Origin: Streptomyces sp. SPB074
Lineage (GTDB): Bacteria; Actinomycetota; Actinomycetes; Streptomycetales; Streptomycetaceae
Reading direction: 5' to 3'
DNA length: 64,000 nucleotides
Assembly: GCF_000154905.1 (NCBI RefSeq)
Contig: NZ_GG770539.1
Span: forward strand, 1,293,239 to 1,357,238
The notes beneath the pieces were generated by a model. That model was not told the origin of the DNA, did not search any database, and saw only the letters and a list, made by a program, of their open reading frames with translations. Positions 19,001-28,520 of the stretch are shown here, piece after piece (the stretch's first letter is position 1; each line of letters opens with the position of its first letter). The translations under genes were made by a program, and so were the position numbers.

Positions 19001-22000
19001 TGTCGTAGCTGTAACTGGTCGTCCCGGCCGCGTCCTTGCGGGTGAGCATCTGCGCGTCGGCGTTGTATGTGAAGGACGAGGCGCCCGCCGAGCCCGCCGC
19101 GTCGAGCAGGTCGCCGCGGTCGTCGTAGCCGAAGGTCTCGTGGGCCGCCGCCTGGTGGTCGACGGCCCCGGCGATCCCGGCCTCGTCGGTGTCGGCGACG
19201 GTGAGCCGCCCCTTCTTGTCGTAGGTGAAGCCGCGGCTCGCCGTGGCCGCGTCGGCGCCCTGTCCGGACATGCGGGTGAGCTGGCCAATGTCGTCGTACG
19301 TCATGGAGGTCGAGGTGCCGCCGGGCAGCGTGGCCCGGGTCATGCGGCCGTCCGCGTCGTAGACGAAGCGTGTCGTGGAGTCGGCGGCCGAGGTCCAGCG
19401 GCTCGTCGTCGGCTCGGTGACGGTGCTCTGCTGGCCCCACGGGGTGTACGCGTAGCGCCAGTTGTTGCCGCGTCCGTCGGTGAAGCGGGTGCGGTTGCCC
19501 GCCGCGTCGTAGCCGAAACTCGTCGTGAGGGAGGTGTTCGCGTCGACGGGTTCGATCTGCTGCGTGATGGTGCCGGCGGCGTCGTACGTCCAGCGCGTGG
19601 TGTGCCCGTTGGCGTCGGTGGCGGCGGTGAGGTTGCCGACGCCGTCGTACTGGTTCGACGTGTGGGTGAGGACGGAGTTGTCGGCGGCGTGTGCGTAGGT
19701 GTCGGTGGGGTCGTCCGAGGCGTTGTAGTCGACCTCGGTCCAGGTGCCGTCGGGGAGCGTCGTCTTCTGCTGGTTGCCTTGGAAGTCGTACGTGTAGCGG
19801 GTCGTGTTGCCCGCGCCGTCGGTGACCGAGGTGACGTCCCCGGCGCGGTTGTAGCCGTACGAGGCTGTCACGCCGCCCGGGCTCGTGGTCATGGCGAGGT
19901 GGGCGCCGTACGGGTTGCCGTCGGTGACGGCGTAGGAGCTGGTCGTCGTGAGGGACTTGGCGACCGGCTTGCGTTCCAGTGTCGTGGCGGTGAGCTGGCG
20001 GCCCAGGAAGTCGTAGGTCGCCTGGGACTCGCCGCCGGTGGCGTCGGTCGCGCTGAGGGCGTCGCCGGCCGCGTCGTAGGTGGCGTGCTGGCTGCTGCCG
20101 TCGGGCAGCGTGGTGCGGGTGAGGTTGCCGGAGCGGTCGTAGGCGTACGACGTGGTGCGGCCGGCGGGGGTCGTGACGGAGGTCTGGTTGCCTTCGCTGT
20201 CGTACGTGTAGACCGTCGTGCCGGGGAGCGCCGAGGACTCGCCGTCCGGCGTGTAGGGCGGCAGGGTCTCGGAGACCTTCTGGCCGTTGGCGTCGTACGC
20301 GGTGGTCGTGACGAGGCCGTTCGGGTCCTCTTCCTCGGTCGCCTCGCCGAAGGTGTTGAAGCCGCTCGCGGTCACCGGGCGGACGGTGGCGCGGTTGGCC
20401 TCCGTGCCGTCCGGCTCGGCCTGGACGGCGGGCGCGGTGGTCGTCGCGAGGTTCCCGGCCTCGTCGTAGGCGTACTCCGTGGTGTGGTGCTCGGCGTCGG
20501 TCTCGGTGAGGGGCAGCCCGCGCTTGTCGTAGGTGTACGTCGTGGTCTGCTCGCCGGAGGAGCCGACCGTGCCGCCCGCGCGGCCCTTGCCGTACAGCGA
20601 GGTGACCTCGCTCGCGCTCAGCGTGCGCGGGTAGACCTGCACGTTCGCGACGGAGCCGGGGAGCTGGTCGGTGCTGTTGCCCGCGTACAGGGCGCGGCCG
20701 ATGGTGAGCGGTCCGCTCGCGCTCCATGCGGAGGTGTTCGTGCCGCTCCCGGCAAGGGAGCCGTTGACGTAGAGCTTGATGCCGCTGTCGGAGGAGTCGT
20801 AGACGCCGACGAGGTGGGTCCAGGTGCCCGTGGTCGGCTTGGTGCTCGTGGAACCGTAGGCGGAGGGGAACGTGACACCGCTCGCCGCGTCGCCGTTGGT
20901 CTGCTCCATGCTCCACAGCGGGGCGCTGGTGTGCGCGTAGTTGTACTGGAGCATGAAGGCGCTGTTGTTGCTGCCCGACTGGGCGACGACGGTGGCGTTC
21001 TTCGTGGGCAGCGAGGAGAGCTTGACCCAGGCGGAGACGGTGTACGAGGCGGTCGTGTCGACGACCGGGCCGTTCGTGGCGATGCTCTCGTCCGCCGCGC
21101 CGCTGAAGTTCGCGGCGCCGTCGCCCCAGGTGACGCCGGAGCCGGAGACGGCGGCCGTGTTCCCGGTACCGGAGGCGTCGGTGACGTGGCGTCCGCTGTC
21201 TTGGTCGAGCTTCCACCAGCCGGCGGGGTGCCCGGAGGCGTCGCCGTAGAGCGTCTCCTTGAGGACGTTGCCCATGGCGTCGTAGGTGCTCGTCGTGGTG
21301 CGCGACCAGCCCGAGGAGTCGTGGTCGTTCTCGCTGCCGACCTCGTCGTCCGGGGTGTAGGAGACGGTGCTGACGCGGTTGACGCCACCGGGATCGACGG
21401 CGCTCTCGGTCGTGCGGTCGGCGGCGTCGACCTTGAAGGTGGTCAGGGTCTCGCCGTTGTCCTCGGTGGTCGACAGGGTGTTCCCGGCCGCGTCGTAGGT
21501 GTGCGACTCCAGGACGTAGGAGGACTTGCCGTCCGCCGAGGTCCGCGTGACGGTCGCGGTCAGGCCGTCGTCGGTGTAGGTGTACGCGGTCGTGTTGCCC
21601 ATCGCGTCGGTCACCGAGGCGAGCCGGCCGGAGGGGTCGTAGGCGCGCGAGGACTCGACCAGGGGCGTGGGGTCGCTCGGGTGGTCGGGGTCGCCGGTCG
21701 TCATGAGCGTCTGCGTGAGCAGTTCGCCGTTGTCGTCGTACGTGTAGCGGGTCTCGGTGCCCGCCGAGTCGACCTCCTTGACACGGTTGCCCGAGGTGTC
21801 GTACGTGTACGTCGTCGTGCCGCCGTTGGCGGCGCCCTCGGTGCCGTTGGCGTCGGTCTCGGTGGCGACGCGGTCGTAGGCGTCGTAGGTCTGCGCCTCG
21901 GTACGGGGCTTGTCGCCGCCGCTCGCGTCGCTGACGGACTGACTGAGGACATCGCCGTCCTCGTCGAAGACGGTCTTCGTGACGGCGGCGTGAGTGGCGC

Positions 22001-25000
22001 CCGTGACGCGGTCGGTCAGCTGCGGGTCGTGCTCCTCGACGACCTGCCCGGCGTCGTCGTACACGTATGTCGTGGTCAGCCCGTCCGGGTAGGTGTCGGA
22101 GACAGCCTTCTGACTCAGGACCTGGCCGAGTCCGTCATAGGTGTACGTGGTGACGAGGCCGCCCGCGTCGGTCGTGGAGGCGACATCCCCGTTCTTGAAG
22201 TACGCGACGGAATTCACTGCGCCGCCGGGGCTCACCGTGCGCACCGGGAGGCCCTTGGGGACGGAGCCGCCGCCGGTGGCGGGGAAGGCGCTCGTGCCGT
22301 CCGCGTAGACGGTCGTCGTGGTGCGCCCGTCGGGGAAGCCGGGAACGGCGGGGCCCGTGATCGCTGTCTGGTCGCCGTTCGCGTCGTAGGTGTACGAGGT
22401 CAGGTAGCTCGTGTCGCTCGCGGACGCGGAGCGGCCGTCGCGGGAGGTGAGGAGCTGGTCGTTGCGCGGGTCGGCGGTCGTGAGCTGGGCGGTCGTGTCG
22501 TCCGGGTAGTACGTGTAGTACTCGGTCGAACAGTGGTTCTTGGCCTGGTCCTGGCACGTCGTGGAGGAGACGATGTTGCCGCGTACGTCGTGGCCCGTGA
22601 CGGTGACGACTCCGTTGGGGTCGGTGACGGTGTGCTCGAAGCCGGCGGTGTCGTAGCCGAAGCTGGTCTTCGCGCCGAGGCCGTCGGTCTCGGTAAGCGC
22701 GCGTCCGCCGTGCGTGACGTCGTAGGTGTAGGTCGCCGTGGAGCCGGTGGGCGTGGTGACCTTAACCGTCTCGGCGGGGAGGAGGCCGCCGGACTTCTTC
22801 GCGGCGCCCCACAGCTCGTCCACGTCGTCGGCGGAGAGCTGCGCGCGGTGGAAGGAGACGTCGGCTATGGAGCCGTTGAAGTAGCTCGCGTATCCCGTGG
22901 AGACGGTCGTGGACGAGTGGGGTTCGTCGGGCCAGCTGCCGCCGTTGAAGCCGGAGCCGAGGGTGACGATGTCCTGGCCCGACTGCGCGGCGGTGCCGGT
23001 CTGGGCGCCGACCGCCTTGTCGTCCAGATAGAGGCTCTGGCTGGTTGCGGAGGTCGCGAGGACGACGTGGTGCCATTTGCCGTCCGCGACTGAGGCGGTG
23101 GAGGCGAGGGGTTTGGTCGTACCCCCGGTGAAGTAGAACTCGCCGTGGAGTTTGCCGCTGCTGCCGACGTAGAGGACCGGAGTGTAGTGGGTCGGTGTGG
23201 TCGCGCCGAAGGCGTCTTTCGAGGTCCCGAGGAGGACGCCGCCGTTGGCCGTGGAGGTCTTGAACCACATGCTGAGGGACTCGGCGCCGACGCCGGGGAC
23301 CGCGCCGGTGGGCAGCGTGAGCACCGACGACGTGCCGTTGAATGTGGCTGCCTTGGCGTCGCAGAAGGGTCCGGCGGAGCCGAGGGTCGTGCTCGTGTAC
23401 GTGGCGTCGCCGCCGCGGACCTCGTCGACCGCCGTGCTTGCGCCCGCCGCCTCGCCGAGGCGGTAGTACTGGGCGGGGTTCTGGCCGAGGACCGCCCCGC
23501 GATAGGTCTGGCTGGAGCCCGCGACGGTGGGGGCCTGGAGCTTCCAGGTGCCGCCGTTCTCGTCGGTGAGCTGGGTGAGCGCGGCGGTGTCGCCGTCGTA
23601 CGTCATCGCGGCGAAGGTCTTGCCGGAGGGGCGCTTGACGGAGCTGAGCAGGGCGGCCGGGTGACTACCGTACTGGTAGAGGGCGTTGACATCGGCCGCG
23701 ACGAGCGGGTGATCGTAGAAGGCGGCGTCGGCGAGGGTGCCCTTGAACCAGACGGGGTGGCCGTCCGTGTCGTCGGCGCTCTTGGGCGCGGGCGCGTCGG
23801 GCCAGTCGCCGCCGAGGTAGCCGGTGCCGAGGTAGTTGAAGACCTGGTTCTTGCCGAAGGCGGTCGCGGACTTGATCGAGACGGTCCCGGTACGGGAGCC
23901 GACCTTGGCGTTGTCGAGGAACAGTGTCTGCGAGTTGCCAGCCGCCGACAGGACGACGTGGTGCCACTTGCCGTCCGCGACGGAGACACTGGTCACGATG
24001 GGGTTGATGCCGCCGCTGTACCAGAACTCGGCGTTGAGCTTGCCGTCCTTGCCGACGTAGAGCGCGGGGGTGTAGAAGCCCGCTGCCTCGCCCGAGGTGA
24101 TGGGCTGCGAGGCGTAGGAGTAGAGGACGCCGGGCCCGGCCGAGGTCTTGAACCAGAGCGAGAGCGCGCCCGAGTCGGTGTCGTTGCCGAGGTTGTCGGG
24201 GAGGACGACGTCCGAGGTGGCGCCGTCGAACGTGGCACCGCGCGAGCCGGCGAAGGGTCCGGCGGCGCCGAGGGTCACGTGCTCGTAGGTCGCGTCGTTG
24301 GTGCCCTGGTTGGCCAGGACGGCGTCTTTGGCCTTGGTGCCGCTGGTCTCGGCGAGCTGCCACAGACCGTGCGGGTCGAGGTCGAGGGAGGCGTTGCGGT
24401 AATGGGAACCCGAGGTGTAGCCGTACGTCGTGCACTTGCTCGCCGAGAGCGGGGAGCAGACCTTGGTCAGCTGGTCACCGTTGTAGCCGTACGTCCAGGT
24501 CTGGGCCGTGGCCGTGTCTCCGGGAGTGACCGGGTCGGTGACGACGGTGGCGACGTGCGCGGCGGCGGCGCCGGAGGGGGTGGACCAAGTGAAGCCGAGG
24601 GCGCGCCCCGAGACGGAGGAGGCCATGCGGCTGACGTGGCCGGAGGTCCAGGTGAGTTTCACGGCCTGTCCGTCGGCGTCGGTGACGGAGGTGAGCCCGT
24701 AGCCGCCCGAGCCGAGGGACTGCGTGAAGGTGTAGAGGGTGTCGTCCTTGTCGGTGAGCGTGTACCCGCCGGTCACGGCCTTGAAGGTGGCGAAACGTCC
24801 GCTGCCGGGGGTGAAGGTGCCGTCGCTGTTTTTCCCGTAGCCGACCTGGGAGCCGTCCGGGTAGGTGACGTTGACGGCGGCGACCGCCCCGGCGGGGGTG
24901 TACTGCTCAGTGGCCCGGGAGTCGAGGATCGAGGACCAACCCGCGCCGAAGGCGCCGTTCCAGCGCGGGTCGCGGGAGTTGTAGTCGCGTTCGACGTCGA

Positions 25001-27035
25001 GCGAGGGCCCGGCGGTCGAGATCGAGGCGTCGGTGTCCGATTTCGTGTAGTTGCCGATGGAGGCGTCGAAACCGTGGTCGCTGCTGTTCTGCGAGAGCCC
25101 TGAGGTGATGACGGGCTCGGGGACCTGCACGCTCAGCGAGTAGGGCGTGGCGTCCGAGTACATGCCGCCGTCGTAGCCCTGGACGGTCCAGTAGTAGCCG
25201 GTGTTCCACTTGAGCTTGCCGGCGGGGACGATCCAGTCGCCCTTCGCCTGGAGCCCTGAGTCGGCGACCTTCTTGTCCTGCGCGTCGAAGACCTGGAAGA
25301 GGTACTTCGTCGTTGTGTTGGCCTGGGAGTCGGCGCCGCCGGACCAGGCGGTCAGCTCGGGGGTCGTCGTGTGGACAACGGCGTTGTCGGCGGGGAACTG
25401 CTCGTAGACCTGCGGCGGCGTGGTACCGGTGTAGGTGACGTCGAGGTAGGGGCCCTTGCCGGGGTCGTTGAAGGAGCCGAACTGCTTCCAGTGGGCCGTG
25501 TCGTTCGTGGCCGCGTAGACCGCGAGCCCGTAGTCGGGCGTGGTGCCGTTGAACCAGCCCTGGATCGCGGAGGTGGAGAGCTTGACGGTGACGTCGTCGC
25601 CCACGGTGCGGTCGGCCGCGGTGTTGGCACACGCGTGCGGCACGGAGGGGGTCGCGTTGCCGATCGAGGCGCCGTAGGCGGGTCCCGGGTAGGTGTGAAC
25701 CCCCTCAGGGGTCCATGCCTTGGTCACGAGGGCGACGTCGAAGCGGGTGGCCGTGCAGGTCGCGGCCCAGGTGTCGAAGAGGTGCAGGCTCGCCGCCGTC
25801 ACGGTCGCCTTGGAGCCGTCCCAGGCGGTGTCCCAGTGGTTGATGTACGCGGCGGCGGAGTGCGGGCCCGCGTCGTACGAACCGGCCTTGATGGTCTGCT
25901 CGAAGGAGTGGTCCTGGTCGTAGCCGGACTCGGCGTACGTGGTCGTCCAGCCGTCCACGACGGTCGGATCGACCGTCACGGGGAAGCGGCGGGCCGGGTC
26001 GCGCAGCCACGCGGGGTCGAGAGCGACCGTGAGCGACCAGCCCGCCGTGCCGTGGCGCAGTCGGTACGCGACATCGTAGGTCGTCGCCGGGTCGCCGGAG
26101 CGGCGGTCGACCTTCGCGTCGTACGCGTAGGCGTGCGGGATGCGCTCCACGGTCTTTCCGGCGGCATCGCGCAGGTCGATCGAGCCGTCGTGCAGCTGGA
26201 CGGGGGTGAGTCCGTCGAGGTGGAGCGGGAAGGTCCACTCGTGGGCGGCCTCGGGAGCGTCGAGGACGATCGCTTCCTTGACACCGGTGGCGGTGGCGGC
26301 CACCTGGAGATCGGTGTGGGGCAGGACACCGGGGTACGTGACGTGGGAGCCGTCCGCGGAGCGGCTGCCGGTGACGGGCGCGGCCCCGCTCAGCCCGTAG
26401 GCGAGCCCGTGGTTCTCATCCTTGGCGAAGGAGACCACGGCCGGGTCGGTGGCACGGGGCGCGAAGTCGACGGCGAGGGAATTGGCCTTCTCGTACCAGC
26501 GCCCGGCGGGCCCGGCGCGCACGGCGCTGTCAATGGGCGACCAGGTGCCCTTCTTCGTACGGTAGTTGACCGCCTGAGGGGAGATACGCCGGGTCTGCGA
26601 GCCGTCGGCGTTGTCGAAGACGGTGACGGTGCGGGACGAGGACTTGGCATTGCGCTTGCTCGTCGCGGCGTTGAAGTGCCCGCGCGGGTGACCGCTGCGG
26701 CCGTGCGCGAGCTGCGGCTTGTGCGCCTTGTACGCGGACAGTTCGCCGCGCCCTTTGCCGCGCGCGTGACCGGCCCCACGATGCGCGGCCGTACGGGCGG
26801 CGGGGACGTGGTGCCGGTGGCCTGCGGCCGTGCCGCCGTCCTGGTGCGGGAGTTTGCCCCAGTGCGGGTCCTTGAACCAGCCGCCGATCGAGGAGAGCGA
26901 GGGCAGGTCGACAGCGTGCAGCTCGCGCCCATCCGCGACCGCCTGCTGAGTCGTCAGCATGAGGGCGAGGGCCGTGAGGGCCAGGAGCGCGACGCGACGG
27001 GCGAGCCGTCGGCGGGCGCGGCGGGGGGACGGCAC
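16065..27035 (-). CDS. Rhs1: giant secreted Rhs/YD-repeat polymorphic toxin with LamG, HINT and ART-like tip
   Basis: 3656 aa from a GTG with GGAG just upstream. Order: signal peptide (1-35), a basic His/Gly-rich segment, a DNRLRE-like beta domain (about 350-545), YD repeats with three LamG-like domains (about 915-1085, 1215-1400, 1935-2130), more YD repeats, the Rhs core motif (RWYDPHIGQFLNKDSLALG, about 2996), a Lys/Ala/His-rich stretch (3052-3192), a hydrophobic Gly/Ala segment (3199-3245), a HINT domain from C3332 to the H-N-C site at 3533, and a 123-residue toxin tip. HINT domains cleave themselves to release the tip. The tip (FHRAMS, ENFVTQD, YTVLVRYEMSPGA) resembles small ADP-ribosyltransferase-like toxins; this is tentative. 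The Rhs shell would encase it outside the cell for contact-dependent killing. The coupled downstream gene is the likely protector. Confidence 0.9.
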   Translation of the reverse strand: MPSPRRARRRLARRVALLALTALALMLTTQQAVADGRELHAVDLPSLSSIGGWFKDPHWGKLPHQDGGTAAGHRHHVPAARTAAHRGAGHARGKGRGELSAYKAHKPQLAHGRSGHPRGHFNAATSKRNAKSSSRTVTVFDNADGSQTRRISPQAVNYRTKKGTWSPIDSAVRAGPAGRWYEKANSLAVDFAPRATDPAVVSFAKDENHGLAYGLSGAAPVTGSRSADGSHVTYPGVLPHTDLQVAATATGVKEAIVLDAPEAAHEWTFPLHLDGLTPVQLHDGSIDLRDAAGKTVERIPHAYAYDAKVDRRSGDPATTYDVAYRLRHGTAGWSLTVALDPAWLRDPARRFPVTVDPTVVDGWTTTYAESGYDQDHSFEQTIKAGSYDAGPHSAAAYINHWDTAWDGSKATVTAASLHLFDTWAATCTATRFDVALVTKAWTPEGVHTYPGPAYGASIGNATPSVPHACANTAADRTVGDDVTVKLSTSAIQGWFNGTTPDYGLAVYAATNDTAHWKQFGSFNDPGKGPYLDVTYTGTTPPQVYEQFPADNAVVHTTTPELTAWSGGADSQANTTTKYLFQVFDAQDKKVADSGLQAKGDWIVPAGKLKWNTGYYWTVQGYDGGMYSDATPYSLSVQVPEPVITSGLSQNSSDHGFDASIGNYTKSDTDASISTAGPSLDVERDYNSRDPRWNGAFGAGWSSILDSRATEQYTPAGAVAAVNVTYPDGSQVGYGKNSDGTFTPGSGRFATFKAVTGGYTLTDKDDTLYTFTQSLGSGGYGLTSVTDADGQAVKLTWTSGHVSRMASSVSGRALGFTWSTPSGAAAAHVATVVTDPVTPGDTATAQTWTYGYNGDQLTKVCSPLSASKCTTYGYTSGSHYRNASLDLDPHGLWQLAETSGTKAKDAVLANQGTNDATYEHVTLGAAGPFAGSRGATFDGATSDVVLPDNLGNDTDSGALSLWFKTSAGPGVLYSYASQPITSGEAAGFYTPALYVGKDGKLNAEFWYSGGINPIVTSVSVADGKWHHVVLSAAGNSQTLFLDNAKVGSRTGTVSIKSATAFGKNQVFNYLGTGYLGGDWPDAPAPKSADDTDGHPVWFKGTLADAAFYDHPLVAADVNALYQYGSHPAALLSSVKRPSGKTFAAMTYDGDTAALTQLTDENGGTWKLQAPTVAGSSQTYRGAVLGQNPAQYYRLGEAAGASTAVDEVRGGDATYTSTTLGSAGPFCDAKAATFNGTSSVLTLPTGAVPGVGAESLSMWFKTSTANGGVLLGTSKDAFGATTPTHYTPVLYVGSSGKLHGEFYFTGGTTKPLASTASVADGKWHHVVLATSATSQSLYLDDKAVGAQTGTAAQSGQDIVTLGSGFNGGSWPDEPHSSTTVSTGYASYFNGSIADVSFHRAQLSADDVDELWGAAKKSGGLLPAETVKVTTPTGSTATYTYDVTHGGRALTETDGLGAKTSFGYDTAGFEHTVTDPNGVVTVTGHDVRGNIVSSTTCQDQAKNHCSTEYYTYYPDDTTAQLTTADPRNDQLLTSRDGRSASASDTSYLTSYTYDANGDQTAITGPAVPGFPDGRTTTTVYADGTSAFPATGGGSVPKGLPVRTVSPGGAVNSVAYFKNGDVASTTDAGGLVTTYTYDGLGQVLSQKAVSDTYPDGLTTTYVYDDAGQVVEEHDPQLTDRVTGATHAAVTKTVFDEDGDVLSQSVSDASGGDKPRTEAQTYDAYDRVATETDANGTEGAANGGTTTYTYDTSGNRVKEVDSAGTETRYTYDDNGELLTQTLMTTGDPDHPSDPTPLVESSRAYDPSGRLASVTDAMGNTTAYTYTDDGLTATVTRTSADGKSSYVLESHTYDAAGNTLSTTEDNGETLTTFKVDAADRTTESAVDPGGVNRVSTVSYTPDDEVGSENDHDSSGWSRTTTSTYDAMGNVLKETLYGDASGHPAGWWKLDQDSGRHVTDASGTGNTAAVSGSGVTWGDGAANFSGAADESIATNGPVVDTTASYTVSAWVKLSSLPTKNATVVAQSGSNNSAFMLQYNYAHTSAPLWSMEQTNGDAASGVTFPSAYGSTSTKPTTGTWTHLVGVYDSSDSGIKLYVNGSLAGSGTNTSAWSASGPLTIGRALYAGNSTDQLPGSVANVQVYPRTLSASEVTSLYGKGRAGGTVGSSGEQTTTYTYDKRGLPLTETDAEHHTTEYAYDEAGNLATTTAPAVQAEPDGTEANRATVRPVTASGFNTFGEATEEEDPNGLVTTTAYDANGQKVSETLPPYTPDGESSALPGTTVYTYDSEGNQTSVTTPAGRTTSYAYDRSGNLTRTTLPDGSSQHATYDAAGDALSATDATGGESQATYDFLGRQLTATTLERKPVAKSLTTTSSYAVTDGNPYGAHLAMTTSPGGVTASYGYNRAGDVTSVTDGAGNTTRYTYDFQGNQQKTTLPDGTWTEVDYNASDDPTDTYAHAADNSVLTHTSNQYDGVGNLTAATDANGHTTRWTYDAAGTITQQIEPVDANTSLTTSFGYDAAGNRTRFTDGRGNNWRYAYTPWGQQSTVTEPTTSRWTSAADSTTRFVYDADGRMTRATLPGGTSTSMTYDDIGQLTRMSGQGADAATASRGFTYDKKGRLTVADTDEAGIAGAVDHQAAAHETFGYDDRGDLLDAAGSAGASSFTYNADAQMLTRKDAAGTTSYSYDTAGRLASLDEPATGTRLTYSYGKLDELRSISYGSGGQTRTFSYDDDHQLTGDILTKGATTLASFAYGHDPNGNLTAKKTTGVTGAAANTYTYDWSDRITSWNDGTKTTAYKYDASGNRVQVGADVYTYDARDELTSDGKTTYEYSARGTLTAESSATGTNALFRTDAFGDQIVAGEQSYTQDALGRNLTDTNTAESAGGSRTFAYSGADNTIASDDDSTYTYDPAGGLTGVKDATGGVLALTDQHNDVVGTFGQNASALTGSATYDPLGKVLASNAMSGHLGFQSGWTEPGTAPGATGAAADDDGTGNTGNVGTASRWYDPHIGQFLNKDSLALGAIPDSVAANPFAYVDDNPLAGTDESGNCSWYDVVCGAKKVAHKAKKTAKKAVHKAKKAAHKVYHAAKHVARKVVHTVKHAVHKAVHKVRDYYRSTVRVVRRVYHYTARHVKKAAHRVVHAVHTAYHKVKKTVHRMVHAAKKTAHKVAHTVKKAAHAVSHAARTAYHATVKAAKSTATFVKHHAAAITSFVVSTAVFAGCEAVTGGVGSIGCAAVAGAAGSLVTQGFACAQSGGDECSVGAFAGSAAEGALAGAAGGLLGKAGGALLAKAAPKAMKVVGGLFGRGATDAGESAAADATDQAALAQETRGAVSESGSRPGCTTPHSFTGATRVLLADGTTKPIDQVKVGDTIANAVPGLKATEAHQVTAVIVTRTDRDFVDVKVRNYVAKKPRTSLSEQARAKARRAAVTLTALGALAGAAGPAAASGPASASAPVSAPASASTPAELHTTFHHPFYDVTRSAFVEAKDLHKGDLLQTPTGTAEITGVRLYHAHSTTYDLTVGKLHTYYVLAGTTPVLVHNCNEVFHRAMSEKEFNQLGPNGEITVRGTENFVTQDREYLEGLRYQTHRKGGRNAEKYTVLVRYEMSPGARDALIAVGKSPGEIGHDVNAVHLKSERGFDTYGLRPGSVGVFNSRIVGFGRVEDW

Positions 27036-28154
27036 AGGGGCTCCGGGCGGCAGGGGCCTGATTCAAGGGAAGGACAGGCCGGTCACAGGAAACGGAGAGG
27101 ATCTCGCCGCATCCGCACACCTGTGAAGGAAACGAAAAGACGTTCGTACCCGAACTTGACGCGCTGTTGGCATGTGTAAAGCACCGAACCGGAAACAAAC
27201 GGTTGAGACCAGGCACGTTGCATTGCGATGCATATGCCAGATACGGGCTAAGGCTTGAGGGGAGGTCACTACAGTCAGGGTGTATCTGGCTTCCACGTGC
27301 CCAGCCGACGTCCGACCCGTCCGTCCCCTCCGGCAAGCTCTTTGCGTCCCGCACAGCCGGGGCAGGGCGGCCCCGCCCTCCTCTGGATCGTCCGCCTGAA
27401 GAGTCACGGGACGCTTATGCGGACTGCGAGGCGCGCGGGGCCGCCCTCGGATCCCCGACCGTTCGCCGTCGTGTGCGACGACCCCACACGCTCACCGCAC
27501 AAGAAAATGTCACGCTGCGGGCACGCCCCCGCCTCGCCCGCGGCAGAGCCTCGTCCGGCTCGCCCCGGTGCGGAGCGTGGCGGCATGACCGGCTGAGCGA
27601 CCCGGCTCGGCCCACGAAGCTCAGCCGGACCTCGCGGTCGACGTTCGAGACGTTTGCGTCCACCAAACTCCCGTAAGGCGATAGCTGGGCTACCTGGCGG
27701 CACACTCCACGTGGTACGCCCTCGGAAACGTGCGACCAGGGCCAGCCACAGCGGAGCCCCGGCCAGACGCGGCCCCGGCTCGCCTTTCTCCTCCGCGGAC
27801 ACCGAGAGCGCAAAAAGGAGCGGAATGGCAGACACGCGGGCATATCGATGCCCTCACCCCTACGAAGCACCCTGCGGCCCGGTCAACGTGATCGCGGTCT
27901 TCCCTCTGGACCGTACCGATGCCGGCCAGAAGAGTTCCGTCGGCGCCAAGTTGGGCTTCCACCAGCTCGACAGACCCCGCCTCGGGAACGCCTCCTCGTG
28001 GGCGCCTGTACTCGGCCAAGATCCCGGCGTGCCGGGCCTGTGAAGTTTCGGTGTAGTGTGCGGCGTCCGCCTCGATCAGGCATCCATTCGAGCACGCCCG
28101 GCCTCAGCGCGCGGGCTGAGCGAGGCCCCCACAGTTCTTCCTGAGGAACAAACC
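27036..28154. other. Upstream region of Rhs1, no gene recognised
   Basis: About 1.1 kb divergent between Rhs1 and the next plus-strand gene. Open frames here are Pro/Arg-rich chance frames. The part next to Rhs1 (27060-27260) is less GC-rich and probably holds its promoter. Confidence 0.5.
27219..27232. promoter_or_regulatory. Palindrome TGCAT-TGCG-ATGCA upstream of Rhs1
   Basis: A perfect 5-base inverted pair around four bases in the AT-richer segment about 185 bases upstream of the Rhs1 start. A possible operator for the toxin gene; no regulator is identified. Confidence 0.3.
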
Positions 28155-28520
28155 GTGAAGTCAGCTGTGTCCGGCGCCGCCGGTGCCTCTCCTTGCCCGG
28201 CGAGAGTGATGGCACCCGCCGCCTCCGCCCTGTTGGCGGCGCTGCCCGCCATCACCCTGGGCATCTTGTCTTCCATACCCTCGCTCGTCATCGCGGTTCG
28301 GCGACGGCGAATGGCCGACTGGCCGGCCTGCGCCGCTTTCACGGCCCCCAACGTGGCCTGGGTGCTCCAGGCGGCGCTCGCCCCGGAGGAAACTCGGGGC
28401 GCGAAAAGCGGGGCGGAGCTGCTGCCGGCGCTGGTCGCCACAGGAGGGGCGGCGGCGCACGCCCTACTCTCCTGGAGGCCTTGGCAGCCGGGCAGCCCTG
28501 CCCCGGAGGCCACGGCATGA
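28155..28520 (+). CDS. Small membrane protein, partner of the following lipoprotein-like gene
   Basis: 121 aa from the GTG at 28155, with GAGGAAC as ribosome site 8 bases upstream. Two or three hydrophobic segments (about 17-45, 58-75, 88-105) separated by a basic loop (VRRRRMADW). No family recognised. It overlaps the next gene by ATGA, so the two are co-translated and probably act together at the membrane. Nothing ties it functionally to the Rhs locus. Confidence 0.65.
   Translation: MKSAVSGAAGASPCPARVMAPAASALLAALPAITLGILSSIPSLVIAVRRRRMADWPACAAFTAPNVAWVLQAALAPEETRGAKSGAELLPALVATGGAAAHALLSWRPWQPGSPAPEATA

Noticed and set aside
18000-23000. Repetitive DNA that might suggest a CRISPR array
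   Set aside because: The periodicity comes from codons of YD repeats in Rhs1. No constant repeat with spacers, and no cas genes in the window.
16020-23093. A 2357-codon ORF antisense to Rhs1
   Set aside because: Mirrors the YD repeats of the real gene and is rich in Gly, Val and Arg; no start signal or domain.
27654-28043. 129-codon plus-strand ORF upstream of the small membrane gene
   Set aside because: Atypical composition, no ribosome site and no recognisable family.
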